Below, in pieces: positions 16,164-24,726 of a stretch of 64,000 nucleotides of DNA. The notes under the pieces were generated by a model that saw only the letters and a program-made list of their open reading frames with translations, ran no database searches and was not told the origin of the DNA. A program made the position numbers and the translations under genes. Source of the DNA: an uncultured Eubacteriales bacterium (lineage in GTDB: Bacteria > Bacillota > Clostridia > Christensenellales > Aristaeellaceae). How positions within the stretch are numbered: the stretch's first letter is position 1; each line of letters begins with the position of its first letter. The stretch lies in assembly GCA_900315675.1 (NCBI GenBank), contig OMZY01000003.1:1-64000 (forward strand), read 5' to 3'.

Positions 16164-17483
16164 ATGAAAGGAAAGCTTTTTCTTGTGACAGTATTGCTGG
16201 CGGCGGCAGTGTTCCTGTGCAGTGCGGCACAGGCGGAAATACGGGTAAATGAGTTTCCCGGATTTGACGCGATCCCGGAGCATTTTGATCTCCTGGCCGA
16301 TGGAATACCGTCCCTGCCTTCGGCAAAGATTGAGGAGGACGGCACGATTATCGTGACCGGGCTGAAGGCCTGGGGAATTGACCAGGAGATGATGACCGAC
16401 TTGGAATGGTACCGTGCGGGAGGACTGTATTCCGCTTCAACTGAAACATATTATGACGATAAAATGGTTATCAGGGTGGATAAACGGGAATCGAATGAAC
16501 AAATAGGCTTCCCGGTGGCGGAAACAGAAGACTGCCCGACGGTGATGAGTTTCAGGGTCGGCAACAAGTATTACAGCGATGATCCGACAGAAGGGGAAGT
16601 AACTGTCATATTCCGGTATAAAGCGGACGGAACGGAAGCAACCTGCGAGCCGGACGGGAGAGTCATGATTGAAAAGGATGACGAGCCGGGGGTTATATCG
16701 GTCTGTTACAATGAATCCGGGGAGTTTATATCCGCCACGGAAAATCGCAGGCCTCCTGAAGGGTACGGCCTCCTCGGCAGCTATGAGCTGGTGCGTGTTA
16801 CGGACTGCCTGACCGGGGAACGGTTTGACAATATTACCGTGACGGGAGAAGTGGAACCGGACGCCATGCAGATTCGTATGGCAGGGGAAGCCATCCCGCG
16901 CAAGGTGAGGATACAGACAGGGGAAAAGTGGGCCTTTAAGGAAGAAGATCCCGCGCTTCCTGTGCTGGATCCGCTTCCGGAGAATGCCCTGCCGGAGGTG
17001 TGGCCGGCAGAGTATCCGGACGCTTTCCCGGAGTTCTCCTGCGAGGTAAAGGACGGGAAAACCGTCTGGACGGTGGAAAGCCTGACCGGATGGGGCGCGC
17101 GGGTGAACATCCCGGGAGAAACATATCTGATGGGTGATAACAGCCGCATCAATTATTACTGGCACGCCTATACGATGGACGAAGTGCCGGAAGACCGGTT
17201 CAGGATTGTTTCCGAAGCCCCGGGCGGATTCTTTGAAGCGGACGTTGAGGCGGAGAAGGGGCCTTACTGGATGCATATCGGGGGAGAAGTGGATACGGAC
17301 AGTGACGGGAATCCGGATCCCTGGCTGGGGTTGATCCTGAACATCCATGAAAACCGGGAGATCGAGGTGAGGTATGTCACTAACGGAAAAACAGGCTGGA
17401 AGGAGATCACCATGCCGGTGGACGGCAAGATGGTTTGCGGCGTATACGGGGAGGACAACCGGTTGCAGCAGATTGTACCATGA
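16164..17483 (+). CDS. Secreted protein of unknown function
   Basis: A 439-residue exported protein. It has a clear signal peptide (residues 1-24, cleavage after AQA). The mature protein is acidic and beta-rich with no catalytic motif that I recognise. A repeated beta-sandwich-like layout (residues about 60-230 and 300-430) and a DTDSDGNPDPW segment (possible calcium-binding DxDxDG loop, residues about 379-389) are visible. There is no membrane anchor or sortase motif. GGAGGG lies 10 nt before the ATG. A truncated copy of its 5' end lies upstream at 15075. Its position after the GH114-like gene suggests a shared extracellular role. Confidence 0.75.
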   Translation: MKGKLFLVTVLLAAAVFLCSAAQAEIRVNEFPGFDAIPEHFDLLADGIPSLPSAKIEEDGTIIVTGLKAWGIDQEMMTDLEWYRAGGLYSASTETYYDDKMVIRVDKRESNEQIGFPVAETEDCPTVMSFRVGNKYYSDDPTEGEVTVIFRYKADGTEATCEPDGRVMIEKDDEPGVISVCYNESGEFISATENRRPPEGYGLLGSYELVRVTDCLTGERFDNITVTGEVEPDAMQIRMAGEAIPRKVRIQTGEKWAFKEEDPALPVLDPLPENALPEVWPAEYPDAFPEFSCEVKDGKTVWTVESLTGWGARVNIPGETYLMGDNSRINYYWHAYTMDEVPEDRFRIVSEAPGGFFEADVEAEKGPYWMHIGGEVDTDSDGNPDPWLGLILNIHENREIEVRYVTNGKTGWKEITMPVDGKMVCGVYGEDNRLQQIVP

Positions 17484-17642
17484 ACAGAGTCAGCGTTTCT
17501 GTTCAGTATAAACGTTTATCAAACCAAGGGCTTTTTCCCCGGAACGAATTCACTTTTGTGTCAAAAACAATTACAGGTGAACGCGGTATATCATTGCAGC
17601 TGTATATACACTACAATCCTGCGTGAAAGGAGGCGCGGAGCC

Positions 17643-18389
17643 ATGGGTTACCGAAACGCGCAGGAGATTTTTCCGGAAGGTCTCCTGAAACAGATCCAGC
17701 GGTATGTGTCAGGAGAAACGATCTACATACCGGCAAGGGAAGAGCGAAAAGGCTGGGGTGAAACATCCGGATATCAGCGCTATATCCGGGAACGGAATGA
17801 AGAAATCCGATCCGCTTTCGCGAAGGGTCAGTCCATTGAGGAACTGATGGAAAAGTACGCGCTCTCCTATGATTCCATCAAACGAATCGTATACAACAGG
17901 AGGGAGACCGCAATGCTGAAATACAGCGCAACATTATCTTCCGCCAAAGCCTATGCCGAGGCGGGAAAACTGGACGCATGGATTCACCTGTATCTGAATG
18001 AGGAAGGCCGCAACATTCCTTTTTCCGACGGCCTGAAACTGTTTGACCGGTATTATTTCAGCCCGGCACAGTTTCCGATCCGCCTGTTCACCAGATGTAC
18101 AGGGCCGGAACCGGAGATGAAATACAGGGTCGACAAGGACTGGTGGGAACACCGTATTGCTGAACTTGAAAAAAGCGTAAAAGCAGATGACGATATGCCG
18201 CCGCTGATCGTACACTATGCAGACGGAGCCTTTGAACTGAATGACGGCAACCACCGCCACAAGGTGTATGAGAATCTCGGAATCGAAAAGGCCTGGGTGA
18301 TTATCTGGATCACGGAGGAAGCGGAACGGGATGATTTCATGGAAAAATACGGCGAATATGTGAAGGAATGCAAGGTTATCCGCCGGTAA
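17643..18389 (+). CDS. Mor/CD3324-type HTH fused to a ParB-like nuclease domain
   Basis: A 248-residue fusion. Residues 1-90 match the CD3324 family (MGYRNAQEIFPEGLLKQIQ ... GYQRYIRERNEEIRSAFAKG with a Mor-type HTH SIEELMEKYALSYDSIKRIVY). Residues 91-248 are a ParB/sulfiredoxin-like domain (PPLIVHYADGAFELNDGNHRHKVYENLGIEKAWVIIW, where DGNHRHKVY is the GxxR(H)-type motif). A strong internal ribosome site AGGAGGGAG at 17899-17907 stands before an in-frame ATG at 17913, exactly at the domain boundary, so the second domain may also be made alone. The start at 17643 has GAAAGGAGG upstream. Confidence 0.8.
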   Translation: MGYRNAQEIFPEGLLKQIQRYVSGETIYIPAREERKGWGETSGYQRYIRERNEEIRSAFAKGQSIEELMEKYALSYDSIKRIVYNRRETAMLKYSATLSSAKAYAEAGKLDAWIHLYLNEEGRNIPFSDGLKLFDRYYFSPAQFPIRLFTRCTGPEPEMKYRVDKDWWEHRIAELEKSVKADDDMPPLIVHYADGAFELNDGNHRHKVYENLGIEKAWVIIWITEEAERDDFMEKYGEYVKECKVIRR

Positions 18390-18406
18390 GACGAGAGAGG
18401 AAAAAG

Positions 18407-18919
18407 ATGAGACTGTTTGTGATCACCGGGACCTGCGGAGCCGGTAAATCCACTATGCGGGACAGCCTGGGAGAGATCCTGGATCCGGAAAAGTACGCCT
18501 GCGTCGATTCGGATGAAGTCGGCCTGAACTGGTGGGATTACGCCGGAACCGAGCGGGAGGAAAAGTACGGGGAGGATACCCTTAAAGGGGCGGTCAGGAT
18601 GGCGGGCGGAAAGAACCTTGTGTTCGTGTCCTGCCTGAATCCGCAGGATTACTTCGCGAAGGTAGCAGCCCCGGAAGAAATTGAGGCGACTTATTTTGTT
18701 GCCCTGTGTCCTTCGGACAAAACTATTGAACAGCGGCTGAAAGCCAGACCCGCGGAACGGGGATTTACATCGGATGAGATCATCCGGCCGCACCTGGAAT
18801 ACAACCGATGGTTCCGGAAAAATAAAGGGAAGTTTTCACTCTTTATTGACAACGGAAACGAAACAGTTGAGGAAACCACAAAGAAAATCGCGGCCTTTAT
18901 CACATCCATGCCCGGCTGA
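18407..18919 (+). CDS. Small P-loop kinase-like protein
   Basis: A 170-residue AAA/nucleotide-kinase-fold protein. The P-loop is ITGTCGAGKST (residues 6-16), a DSDE motif lies near 40, and a lid-like arginine segment is LCPSDKTIEQRLKARPAERGF (about 104-124). Size and layout resemble shikimate/adenylylsulfate-kinase-like enzymes and the AAA_18/AAA_33 groups that phosphorylate small molecules. It starts 18 nt after the HTH-ParB fusion and is followed by a terminator, so the two form one unit. The substrate is unknown. Confidence 0.8.
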   Translation: MRLFVITGTCGAGKSTMRDSLGEILDPEKYACVDSDEVGLNWWDYAGTEREEKYGEDTLKGAVRMAGGKNLVFVSCLNPQDYFAKVAAPEEIEATYFVALCPSDKTIEQRLKARPAERGFTSDEIIRPHLEYNRWFRKNKGKFSLFIDNGNETVEETTKKIAAFITSMPG

Positions 18920-18950
18920 AGAAAAGCCGTGACCTTACCCGGATTCGGTG

Positions 18951-18985
18951 CCCGGAAACGCTGATGATGCGTTTCCGGGTTTTCT
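18951..18985 (+). terminator. Terminator after the kinase-like gene
   Basis: Stem CCCGGAAACGC/GCGTTTCCGGG, loop TGATGAT, tail TTTTCTGT. Confidence 0.9.
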
Positions 18986-19106
18986 GTCTCCGGCGATGTT
19001 TATCAGCAAGGCTGCGTGATGTATGATAGAATAGCCGCGAAGGCAGTATTTACGGAAAACATCCCTGAAAAAACCAGTTGTTATATGACCAAGGAGGAAC
19101 AGCGGA

Positions 19107-19673
19107 ATGGAGACGCCCAAGAGAAGATCCGTCGATCCGATCTATTCGATGTGTGTACAGCCCTCTTTTATCATCGGAACAAACAATGAAGACGGCACGG
19201 CCAACTTCGCGCCGATCACATGGGTCAGCGTCACTCACGGGGAGGGCGATGGATATCTGCTGGTGATCAGTATGTCCGGGACGAAAAGGACAAAGCAGAA
19301 TGTTCTTCGCACAAAGATTTTCAGCGCCAATCTTGTGAGTACGGATATGCTGCCGCTGATGGATTACTTTGGTACCCGGCACGCGGAAAACGGCCGGAAG
19401 GATGGAATGGACTATGCTGTCAGCCGCGGGGCGGCAGTGGATGTTCCAGTGCTGGATCAGAGCCGGTGGGTCTATGAATGCGAAGTGTTACAAACCGTGG
19501 AAACGGGAGACTCCACAACGTTCTTCTGCGCGATCCGGAATATCCAGATGGATGAGCGGCTGGAATGCAGGAATATATTTGATGTGGATTTAACCGTTCT
19601 TGATCCCGTGATTTATTCCGGCAAGTATCACAGCCTTGGGAAACTGCTCGGAAACATCGGGGATTTCCTGTGA
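19107..19673 (+). CDS. Flavin reductase-like (FMN-binding split barrel) protein
   Basis: A 188-residue flavoprotein of the flavin-reductase-like family. The FMN-binding split barrel is seen in YSMCVQPSFIIGTNNEDGTANFAPITWVSVTHG and the ISMSGTKRTKQNVLRT segment that contacts phosphate. Members bind FMN and act as NAD(P)H:flavin or ferric reductases, or only as flavin carriers. A ribosome site AAGGAGGAACAGCGGA precedes the ATG. It is a single gene between two terminators. The electron partner is not evident. Confidence 0.87.
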   Translation: METPKRRSVDPIYSMCVQPSFIIGTNNEDGTANFAPITWVSVTHGEGDGYLLVISMSGTKRTKQNVLRTKIFSANLVSTDMLPLMDYFGTRHAENGRKDGMDYAVSRGAAVDVPVLDQSRWVYECEVLQTVETGDSTTFFCAIRNIQMDERLECRNIFDVDLTVLDPVIYSGKYHSLGKLLGNIGDFL

Positions 19674-19725
19674 TCCCGAAACGGGAGGATCATTGCTTTA
19701 TGGCATGACTGCGGAAGAAACAGGA

Positions 19726-19757
19726 CCGCCGGGAATAAAAGCCCGGCGGCTTTTTCT
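19726..19757 (+). terminator. Terminator after the flavin reductase-like gene
   Basis: Stem CCGCCGGG/CCCGGCGG, loop AATAAAAG, then CTTTTTCTTTTTT. Confidence 0.9.
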
Positions 19758-19822
19758 TTTTTGGCGGGGCGGACTGTTTTCCTGCCCTGCCGGGGCTTGT
19801 ATATGTAATTACGAATAATATT

Positions 19823-19874
19823 TATCGCAAAACGATAAAAAATTGTTGACTTACACATAAACGTGGTGTATGAT
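19823..19874 (+). promoter_or_regulatory. Promoter and operator of the DUF2975-XRE pair
   Basis: TTGACT (19846-19851), exact 17-nt spacer, TATGAT (19869-19874). Just upstream is the inverted repeat TATCG-CAAAA-CGATA (19823-19837), a likely operator for the XRE repressor encoded by the second gene. Confidence 0.8.
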
Positions 19875-19905
19875 ATGCCTGAAATTGAACCGGGAGGAAA
19901 CGTAT

Positions 19906-20385
19906 ATGAACCAGAAAAAGCTGTCCCTCTGGCTGAAGGCCATTATGATCGGCGTCGGTATCTGCGGACTGATTGTTTATCTGGGCATTTTACCCAATAT
20001 CGGCTCATACCTGAAAGACAGTTATCCGGAATTCTCCGCCTGGCACTGGCCGTGGATGATTTTCCTCTGGCTGACTGCCGTTCCCTGCTACGCTGTGCTG
20101 GTCCTGGGATGGAAGATCGCGGTCAACATCGGGAACGATCATTCTTTTTCCACGGAGAACGCCGGGCTTCTGCAGCATATTGCCTGGCTGATCGCCGGGG
20201 ATATTCTGTTTTTCTTCCTGGGGAACGCAGTGCTTTTCTTCCTGGGCATGAATCATCCCGCTATTATCCTGATAGCCCTGCTGATCTGCGCAATCGGCAT
20301 TGCGGTTTCAGTTGCGGCCGCCTGCCTTTCCCATCTCGTCCGCAAGGCGGCAGATCTGCAGGAACAGAGTGACTTCACGGTGTAA
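19906..20385 (+). CDS. DUF2975 membrane protein
   Basis: A 159-residue protein with four predicted membrane helices (about 12-34, 50-72, 95-120 and 125-148). The pattern of a small four-helix membrane protein followed at once by a 70-residue XRE regulator is the well-known DUF2975-HTH pair of Firmicutes. The biochemical role of DUF2975 is not known. The ATG at 19906 has GGGAGGAAACGTAT upstream. The stop codon overlaps the ribosome site of the regulator, so translation is coupled. Confidence 0.88.
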   Translation: MNQKKLSLWLKAIMIGVGICGLIVYLGILPNIGSYLKDSYPEFSAWHWPWMIFLWLTAVPCYAVLVLGWKIAVNIGNDHSFSTENAGLLQHIAWLIAGDILFFFLGNAVLFFLGMNHPAIILIALLICAIGIAVSVAAACLSHLVRKAADLQEQSDFTV

Positions 20386-20397
20386 GGAGGGCATAGC

Positions 20398-20616
20398 ATG
20401 GAAGGCGAAATCATCTTCAACATTGACGTCATGCTGGCCAAACGCAAGATGAGTGTGACCGAACTTGCGGACCGTGTAGGCATTACCCTGGCAAACATGT
20501 CTATCCTGAAAACCGGAAAAGCAAAAGCGGTCAAGGTTTCCACCCTGGCCAGCCTCTGCGAAGCCCTGGACTGTCAGCCGGGAGATCTGCTCGAATACCG
20601 GAAACCGGACACCTGA
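20398..20616 (+). CDS. Small XRE (YozG-type) HTH regulator
   Basis: A 72-residue Cro/C1-type DNA-binding protein. The HTH is KRKMSVTELADRVGITLANMSILKTGKAKAVKVSTLASLCEALDCQPGDLLEY and fills nearly the whole protein. It is partner of the DUF2975 membrane gene and probably represses the pair through the TATCG/CGATA repeat at 19823-19837. AAGGAGG overlaps the stop of the previous gene. Confidence 0.92.
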   Translation: MEGEIIFNIDVMLAKRKMSVTELADRVGITLANMSILKTGKAKAVKVSTLASLCEALDCQPGDLLEYRKPDT

Positions 20617-20747
20617 TCCTGAACAAAACAGCAAAACCGGTTAACCTCTGAACAATCGAAAACAAATCTGCCCCTGTGTTTCCTGTACCCTGAAACGGAT
20701 CGCCGAACCGATCCCTGTGTTTGCTGATGCCGAAAGGAGAATCATTC

Positions 20748-22373
20748 ATGACCGAAATCAATGAACACACCGTCCCGGGAACTGACGCTGCGGGAAAAGA
20801 AAACGTCCCGGTAACTGTGAAACCGGAGACGGCCGTTTCGGATCCGAAGCCTGTTACCTGGGAAATCTTTACCCTGCTGACGCTTTCTTTCATCGCCGCC
20901 GCCTGGTACGGATTCGGCCACACATCCATTCTGGAAGTGGTTGACCCTTATCACGGACCGGGAATCGGTCTGACAGTCACGCACTGGACGCTGACAGCCG
21001 CGGTGCTTCTCTTTGCCCGGATCCGGAAAACCCTGAAGATTACCCGAGACGGCGCTTTTCTGCTGATACTGTCCCTGCTGCTCAGCACGGTTTACGGGAT
21101 CTATGCCAACACTGTCATGAAAGCACTGAATCTTCCGGTCCTCCTGCTGTCCTCGGGTCAGGCCCTTTTTACCCTGACCGGACATAACGGCTTTTCTCCT
21201 CTTTCCGGCCAGGGACTGTGGGAAGGCTTCCGGCGGTATTTCGCAAGCCTGGCGAACAGCTGGGATGTTCCCGTTCGCTGCATGATCCGGCGAAAGAAGA
21301 ACGGGGAGGAAAGACAGGCCAAAACCGGGCAGGTGATCTTTGGAATCTTTGCTGCCGGTATCGTCGCTGTCCTGGCAGTGAATATGCTCTCCAGCGCGGA
21401 TGAGATTTTCTCCGGTATGCTGGAAAGTATGGCTGAGCAGGTTCAGCACATTGACGGCATATTTGTGGCCCGGCTGCTTTTAACCTTCCTGCTGGGTATG
21501 CTGATTTTCTCCCATCGGGCCGGGATGCTCCGGGAGCCGGTAAAGATCAGCCCCGTGAATCCCGGCAAGAAAAATCCGACGGTCATCCGTATGGTGCTGG
21601 CTGCTCTGGCGGTGGTATACGGTCTGTTTGCCTATGTACAGATCCGGTATCTGTTTGCCGGGGCAGAAAGTGTAAAAATGAGCGGCGGTTATGCGGCCTA
21701 TGCCCGCAGCGGCTTTTTCCAGCTGGTGATGGTTGCGCTGCTGACCCTGTGCCTGATTATGCCGGCGCTGGTTCTGTGCAAAGAGGATAAACCTGTCAGG
21801 ATTCTCAGCGTCCTGGTCGCGGTACTGACAACGGTGATTGATGTTTCCGCCTTTTTCCGGATGCATCTCTACATTGACGTTTACGGACTGACCACCCTGC
21901 GCATTGTCACACTGTGGGGAATCGGAATGATCCTGCTGGCGCTCATTGCCGCAGCGGTGAAAGCCTTGCTTCCGCATGTCAGAGTCTGTCCTGCACTGGC
22001 AGCTGTCATTCTGACTACCTGGATCGGTATGAACATTATGAATATTGACCGCGTTGTGGCGGAAAACCAGGTGGCACGCCTTAACGCAGAAATACGGCAG
22101 GACGCCGGGCAAATCAGGGAGAGTTCCGGGTGGAGCGTACAGATCGCCGCCCTTGCTTCCGACCAGTACTGGAGTCCGGATTATTATGCTGCCTTTGAAA
22201 AGATTGAGGACGGCCAGGCCCGTTCAGACGCCCTGGGACTCCTGGAAAAACGGGCTGAGGAGAAAAGAATTCCACATATTGCCCGGGACATCCGATACCA
22301 GGAGCGCAAACGCAGGGAGATCACGCTTTACGACTGGAATACGGGCTGGCTGAGAATCCCGGGAAATAAGTGA
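20748..22373 (+). CDS. DUF4153/DUF4173-type multi-pass membrane protein
   Basis: A 541-residue membrane protein with about ten hydrophobic helices (first near residue 40) and a soluble C-terminal tail of about 90 residues ending in YDWNTGWLRIPGNK. The segment GLFAYVQIRYLFAG followed by the YAAYARSGFFQL stretch is the family signature. Function is not established; relatives occur next to two-component or XRE regulators. The ATG at 20748 is used because AAAGGAG lies 9 nt upstream. It may belong with the DUF2975-XRE pair, but a 131-nt gap separates them. Confidence 0.8.
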   Translation: MTEINEHTVPGTDAAGKENVPVTVKPETAVSDPKPVTWEIFTLLTLSFIAAAWYGFGHTSILEVVDPYHGPGIGLTVTHWTLTAAVLLFARIRKTLKITRDGAFLLILSLLLSTVYGIYANTVMKALNLPVLLLSSGQALFTLTGHNGFSPLSGQGLWEGFRRYFASLANSWDVPVRCMIRRKKNGEERQAKTGQVIFGIFAAGIVAVLAVNMLSSADEIFSGMLESMAEQVQHIDGIFVARLLLTFLLGMLIFSHRAGMLREPVKISPVNPGKKNPTVIRMVLAALAVVYGLFAYVQIRYLFAGAESVKMSGGYAAYARSGFFQLVMVALLTLCLIMPALVLCKEDKPVRILSVLVAVLTTVIDVSAFFRMHLYIDVYGLTTLRIVTLWGIGMILLALIAAAVKALLPHVRVCPALAAVILTTWIGMNIMNIDRVVAENQVARLNAEIRQDAGQIRESSGWSVQIAALASDQYWSPDYYAAFEKIEDGQARSDALGLLEKRAEEKRIPHIARDIRYQERKRREITLYDWNTGWLRIPGNK

Positions 22374-22528
22374 CAGAGCTTTTTCCGGCGTGGAAGTGAT
22401 GCAGGAAGGCAGCACTGCAGCAGCATGGTACAGACGGAAATGTAAAATGTTTTTGTTCCCCTTTCCTTCTGCTGAACGGTCTGATAGTATGCAGGCAGAA
22501 CAGAGAGCATGAAGAGGAGGAGAAGACT

Positions 22529-23089
22529 ATGCGGCTGATGCTGACATCCTGCGGACTGGAAACCGAAAAGATCAGGGATCACTTTCTGAAAATGCTGGGG
22601 AAAGATCCCCGTGACACCCGGGCGCTTTTTATCCCGACGGCGGCCATCGACGCGGACGCCATCGACGTGCTTCCGAAATGCATGGAGGATCTGCTGAAAT
22701 GCGGCATTCCCAAAGAAAACATCCGGGTGTTTGATCTTCATGCCGATATACCGGAAGAAGTGATGAAGACTATAGATGTGATCTATTTCTGCGGCGGGAG
22801 AACCGCCTACCTGCTGGAGAGGATCAATGATTCCGGTTTCCGGGAAACGCTTCTGTCCTATATCCGGGAAAACGGGTTTGTGATCGGCGTCAGCGCGGGA
22901 AGTATCATTTTTGCGAATAATCTGCCCGGAAATCTGGGCATTGTGGATACGAAGCTGGACGTTCACTGTGAAAAGAGCAGTTTTACCGGCAGGGCTGACT
23001 TTCCGTTAATCAGCAATCTGAAACTGTCGAATACGGCGGCCATGCTGATTAGAGATATGCCTGAGGACGCGGAAGTCATAGACGACTGA
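22529..23089 (+). CDS. Peptidase S51-like protein (class I glutamine-amidotransferase fold)
   Basis: A 186-residue protein resembling dipeptidase E. CGGRTAYLLERINDSGF and the nucleophile elbow GVSAGSIIFANN (Ser near residue 128) are conserved. At 186 residues it is shorter than typical family members (about 200-230), with the end of the fold trimmed (RDMPEDAEVIDD), so the C-terminus may have been shortened. GAGGAGGAGAAG precedes the ATG. It is the second S51 gene in the accessory stretch but is not a close copy of the one at 12860. Confidence 0.83.
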   Translation: MRLMLTSCGLETEKIRDHFLKMLGKDPRDTRALFIPTAAIDADAIDVLPKCMEDLLKCGIPKENIRVFDLHADIPEEVMKTIDVIYFCGGRTAYLLERINDSGFRETLLSYIRENGFVIGVSAGSIIFANNLPGNLGIVDTKLDVHCEKSSFTGRADFPLISNLKLSNTAAMLIRDMPEDAEVIDD

Positions 23090-23173
23090 GGGATAAAGGT
23101 TTAACGGGAAATGCTGACAGGAATCCTCCGTTTTGTGCCGAAATAATACTACAGGGAGAAAACGGAGGAACAT

Positions 23174-23305
23174 ATGGATAAAGAATATGATCCTTTGTTG
23201 GAAGAGGAAAGCAGTTGTTCCGATCAGGACTGTCCGAAAGAAACAGTTCTGATTTCTGTTGAGGATTTTTATGATCTGCTGATGGAACAGCAGGAGCAGA
23301 TGTGA
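23174..23305 (+). CDS. Small acidic protein of unknown function
   Basis: A 43-codon frame starting MDKEYDPLLEEESSCSDQDC and ending ISVEDFYDLLMEQQEQM, highly acidic. An excellent ribosome site (AACGGAGGAACAT) and a terminator directly after the stop support it as a real gene. No family is recognised. The two Cys residues and the C-terminal amphipathic helix suggest a small regulator or an adaptor, but this is speculative. Confidence 0.55.
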   Translation: MDKEYDPLLEEESSCSDQDCPKETVLISVEDFYDLLMEQQEQM

Positions 23306-23310
23306 CAATA

Positions 23311-23340
23311 CCCGGCTGCCGTGACGGCGGCCGGGTGTTT
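23311..23340 (+). terminator. Terminator after the small acidic gene
   Basis: Stem CCCGGC-t-GCC/GGC-g-GCCGGG with loop GTGAC, followed by TGTTT. The U-tract is short. Confidence 0.7.
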
Positions 23341-23419
23341 CATCCCGAAGACGCTGAAACAACAAAACAGACCAGGACAGCATGCGGAGTGCATGTAAAG
23401 TCCCCCGAAGGAGGAACCC

Positions 23420-24526
23420 ATGGAGAAGAACGCTGTTCGCGCTGAAATGATCGCCCCCTGCGGGCTGGACTGCAGCATCTGTTCACGGGCGCTGGCGGAG
23501 AAGGATCCGTGCCCGGGTTGCCTCGGTCCGGACGAAAACAAGCCTGAATTCTGCTCGAAAAGGTGCGGGATTATCCTGTGCCGGAAACGGCAGGAAAACG
23601 GATACACATATTGCGATGAATGCCCGGACTATCCGTGCGCGGACGTGGAAGAGAAAGAAAGCCGCTATACGTCAAAATATCCCCTTTATGAATCTCCCGG
23701 GAAAAACCTGCGGGAGATCCGGAAAAACGGAATGGAGAAATTCCTGGAAAAAGAACGGAATGAGTGGACATGCGGGGAATGCGGCCATATTGTCTCCGTC
23801 CACACGGGGATTTGCAGCGGCTGCGGAAAACAGTACGGCGCGCAGGTGATTCCCGTCAGCGAGGATACGTGGCGGATTGAGAACGGTATGGTACGGTTCT
23901 TCCTGCTGAAGGGGACGGAAAAAGCGCTGCTGATCGATACCGGGATGACGGTACGCCATGCGCGGAAGATCGCCGAAGCGCTGACCGGATTGCCTGTCCT
24001 GCTGCTGAACACCCATGCAGACAGGGATCATACCGGAAGCAACGGAGAGTTTGATGCCTTCTTTATGCATCCGGATGACGAGGCACATTACAGGGCATCC
24101 GGACAGGACGGCCGGATCGTGCCAGTGAGGGACGGGGATGAGATTGACCTTGGAAACAGGGTGCTGAAGATCATTCATCTGCCGGGACATACGCCCGGGA
24201 GCATTGCGGTGCTGGATGTCAGCCGGCGGGTGCTGATCAGCGGAGATCCCATCCAGGAGCACGGACATATTTTTATGTTCGGTGAGCGCCGGAATATGCA
24301 GGATTATATCAGCAGCCTGGAAAAGCTGGAGGAACGGATTCCGGAGTTCGATGAAATCTGGCCTTCCCACTCGGATATCCCGCTTCATCCGGACTGTATC
24401 CGGAGACTGCGGGACGGGGCGGAGCAGATCGTGAACGGAGAGGCTGAAGGAAAGGAAACGGATTTCTTCGGACAGAAGATCAAGGTATATGATCTCGGAT
24501 TCACCGCTTTCCTCTGCAACCGATAA
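23420..24526 (+). CDS. Cys-rich DUF3795-like domain fused to a metallo-beta-lactamase-fold hydrolase
   Basis: A 368-residue two-part protein. Residues about 10-85 are Cys-rich and match DUF3795 (IAPCGLDCSICSRAL, CPGC, FCSKRCGIILCRK, YCDECPDYPC). Residues about 115-138 hold a zinc-ribbon-like CGEC...CSGCG. Residues about 150-368 are a metallo-beta-lactamase hydrolase: HADRDH at about 198-203 (a variant of HxHxDH), LPGHTPGSI, ISGDPIQ, and PSHSD near 315. MBL enzymes of this type cleave thioesters, phosphoesters or lactones. DUF3795 is normally a stand-alone protein, so the fusion is unusual. A GAAGGAGG ribosome site supports the start. Confidence 0.85.
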   Translation: MEKNAVRAEMIAPCGLDCSICSRALAEKDPCPGCLGPDENKPEFCSKRCGIILCRKRQENGYTYCDECPDYPCADVEEKESRYTSKYPLYESPGKNLREIRKNGMEKFLEKERNEWTCGECGHIVSVHTGICSGCGKQYGAQVIPVSEDTWRIENGMVRFFLLKGTEKALLIDTGMTVRHARKIAEALTGLPVLLLNTHADRDHTGSNGEFDAFFMHPDDEAHYRASGQDGRIVPVRDGDEIDLGNRVLKIIHLPGHTPGSIAVLDVSRRVLISGDPIQEHGHIFMFGERRNMQDYISSLEKLEERIPEFDEIWPSHSDIPLHPDCIRRLRDGAEQIVNGEAEGKETDFFGQKIKVYDLGFTAFLCNR

Positions 24527-24591
24527 GAGCCGGACAAAGGGCGGAACCGCGGACGTTTCCATAAGCCGAAAACAGCGAACAGACCGGAGCG

Positions 24592-24625
24592 GGAACAGGT
24601 TCTTCAGGGATCTGTTCCTTTTTCT
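24592..24625 (+). terminator. Terminator after the DUF3795-MBL gene
   Basis: Stem GGAACAG/CTGTTCC with a 13-nt loop, followed by TTTTTCTG. Confidence 0.75.
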
Positions 24626-24662
24626 GCGCAAGGGGGAAACAAGAGAAAACCGACAAAACCTA

Positions 24663-24691
24663 TTGACTTGATAGGCAAATGTTTCTATAAT
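24663..24691 (+). promoter_or_regulatory. ridA: Consensus promoter of ridA
   Basis: TTGACT (24663-24668), 17-nt spacer, perfect TATAAT (24686-24691), 35 nt before the ridA ATG. It is one of the strongest promoters in the window. Confidence 0.88.
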
Positions 24692-24726
24692 GAACGGCAT
24701 ACAGAATGCGGAAGGAGAGGATAACC

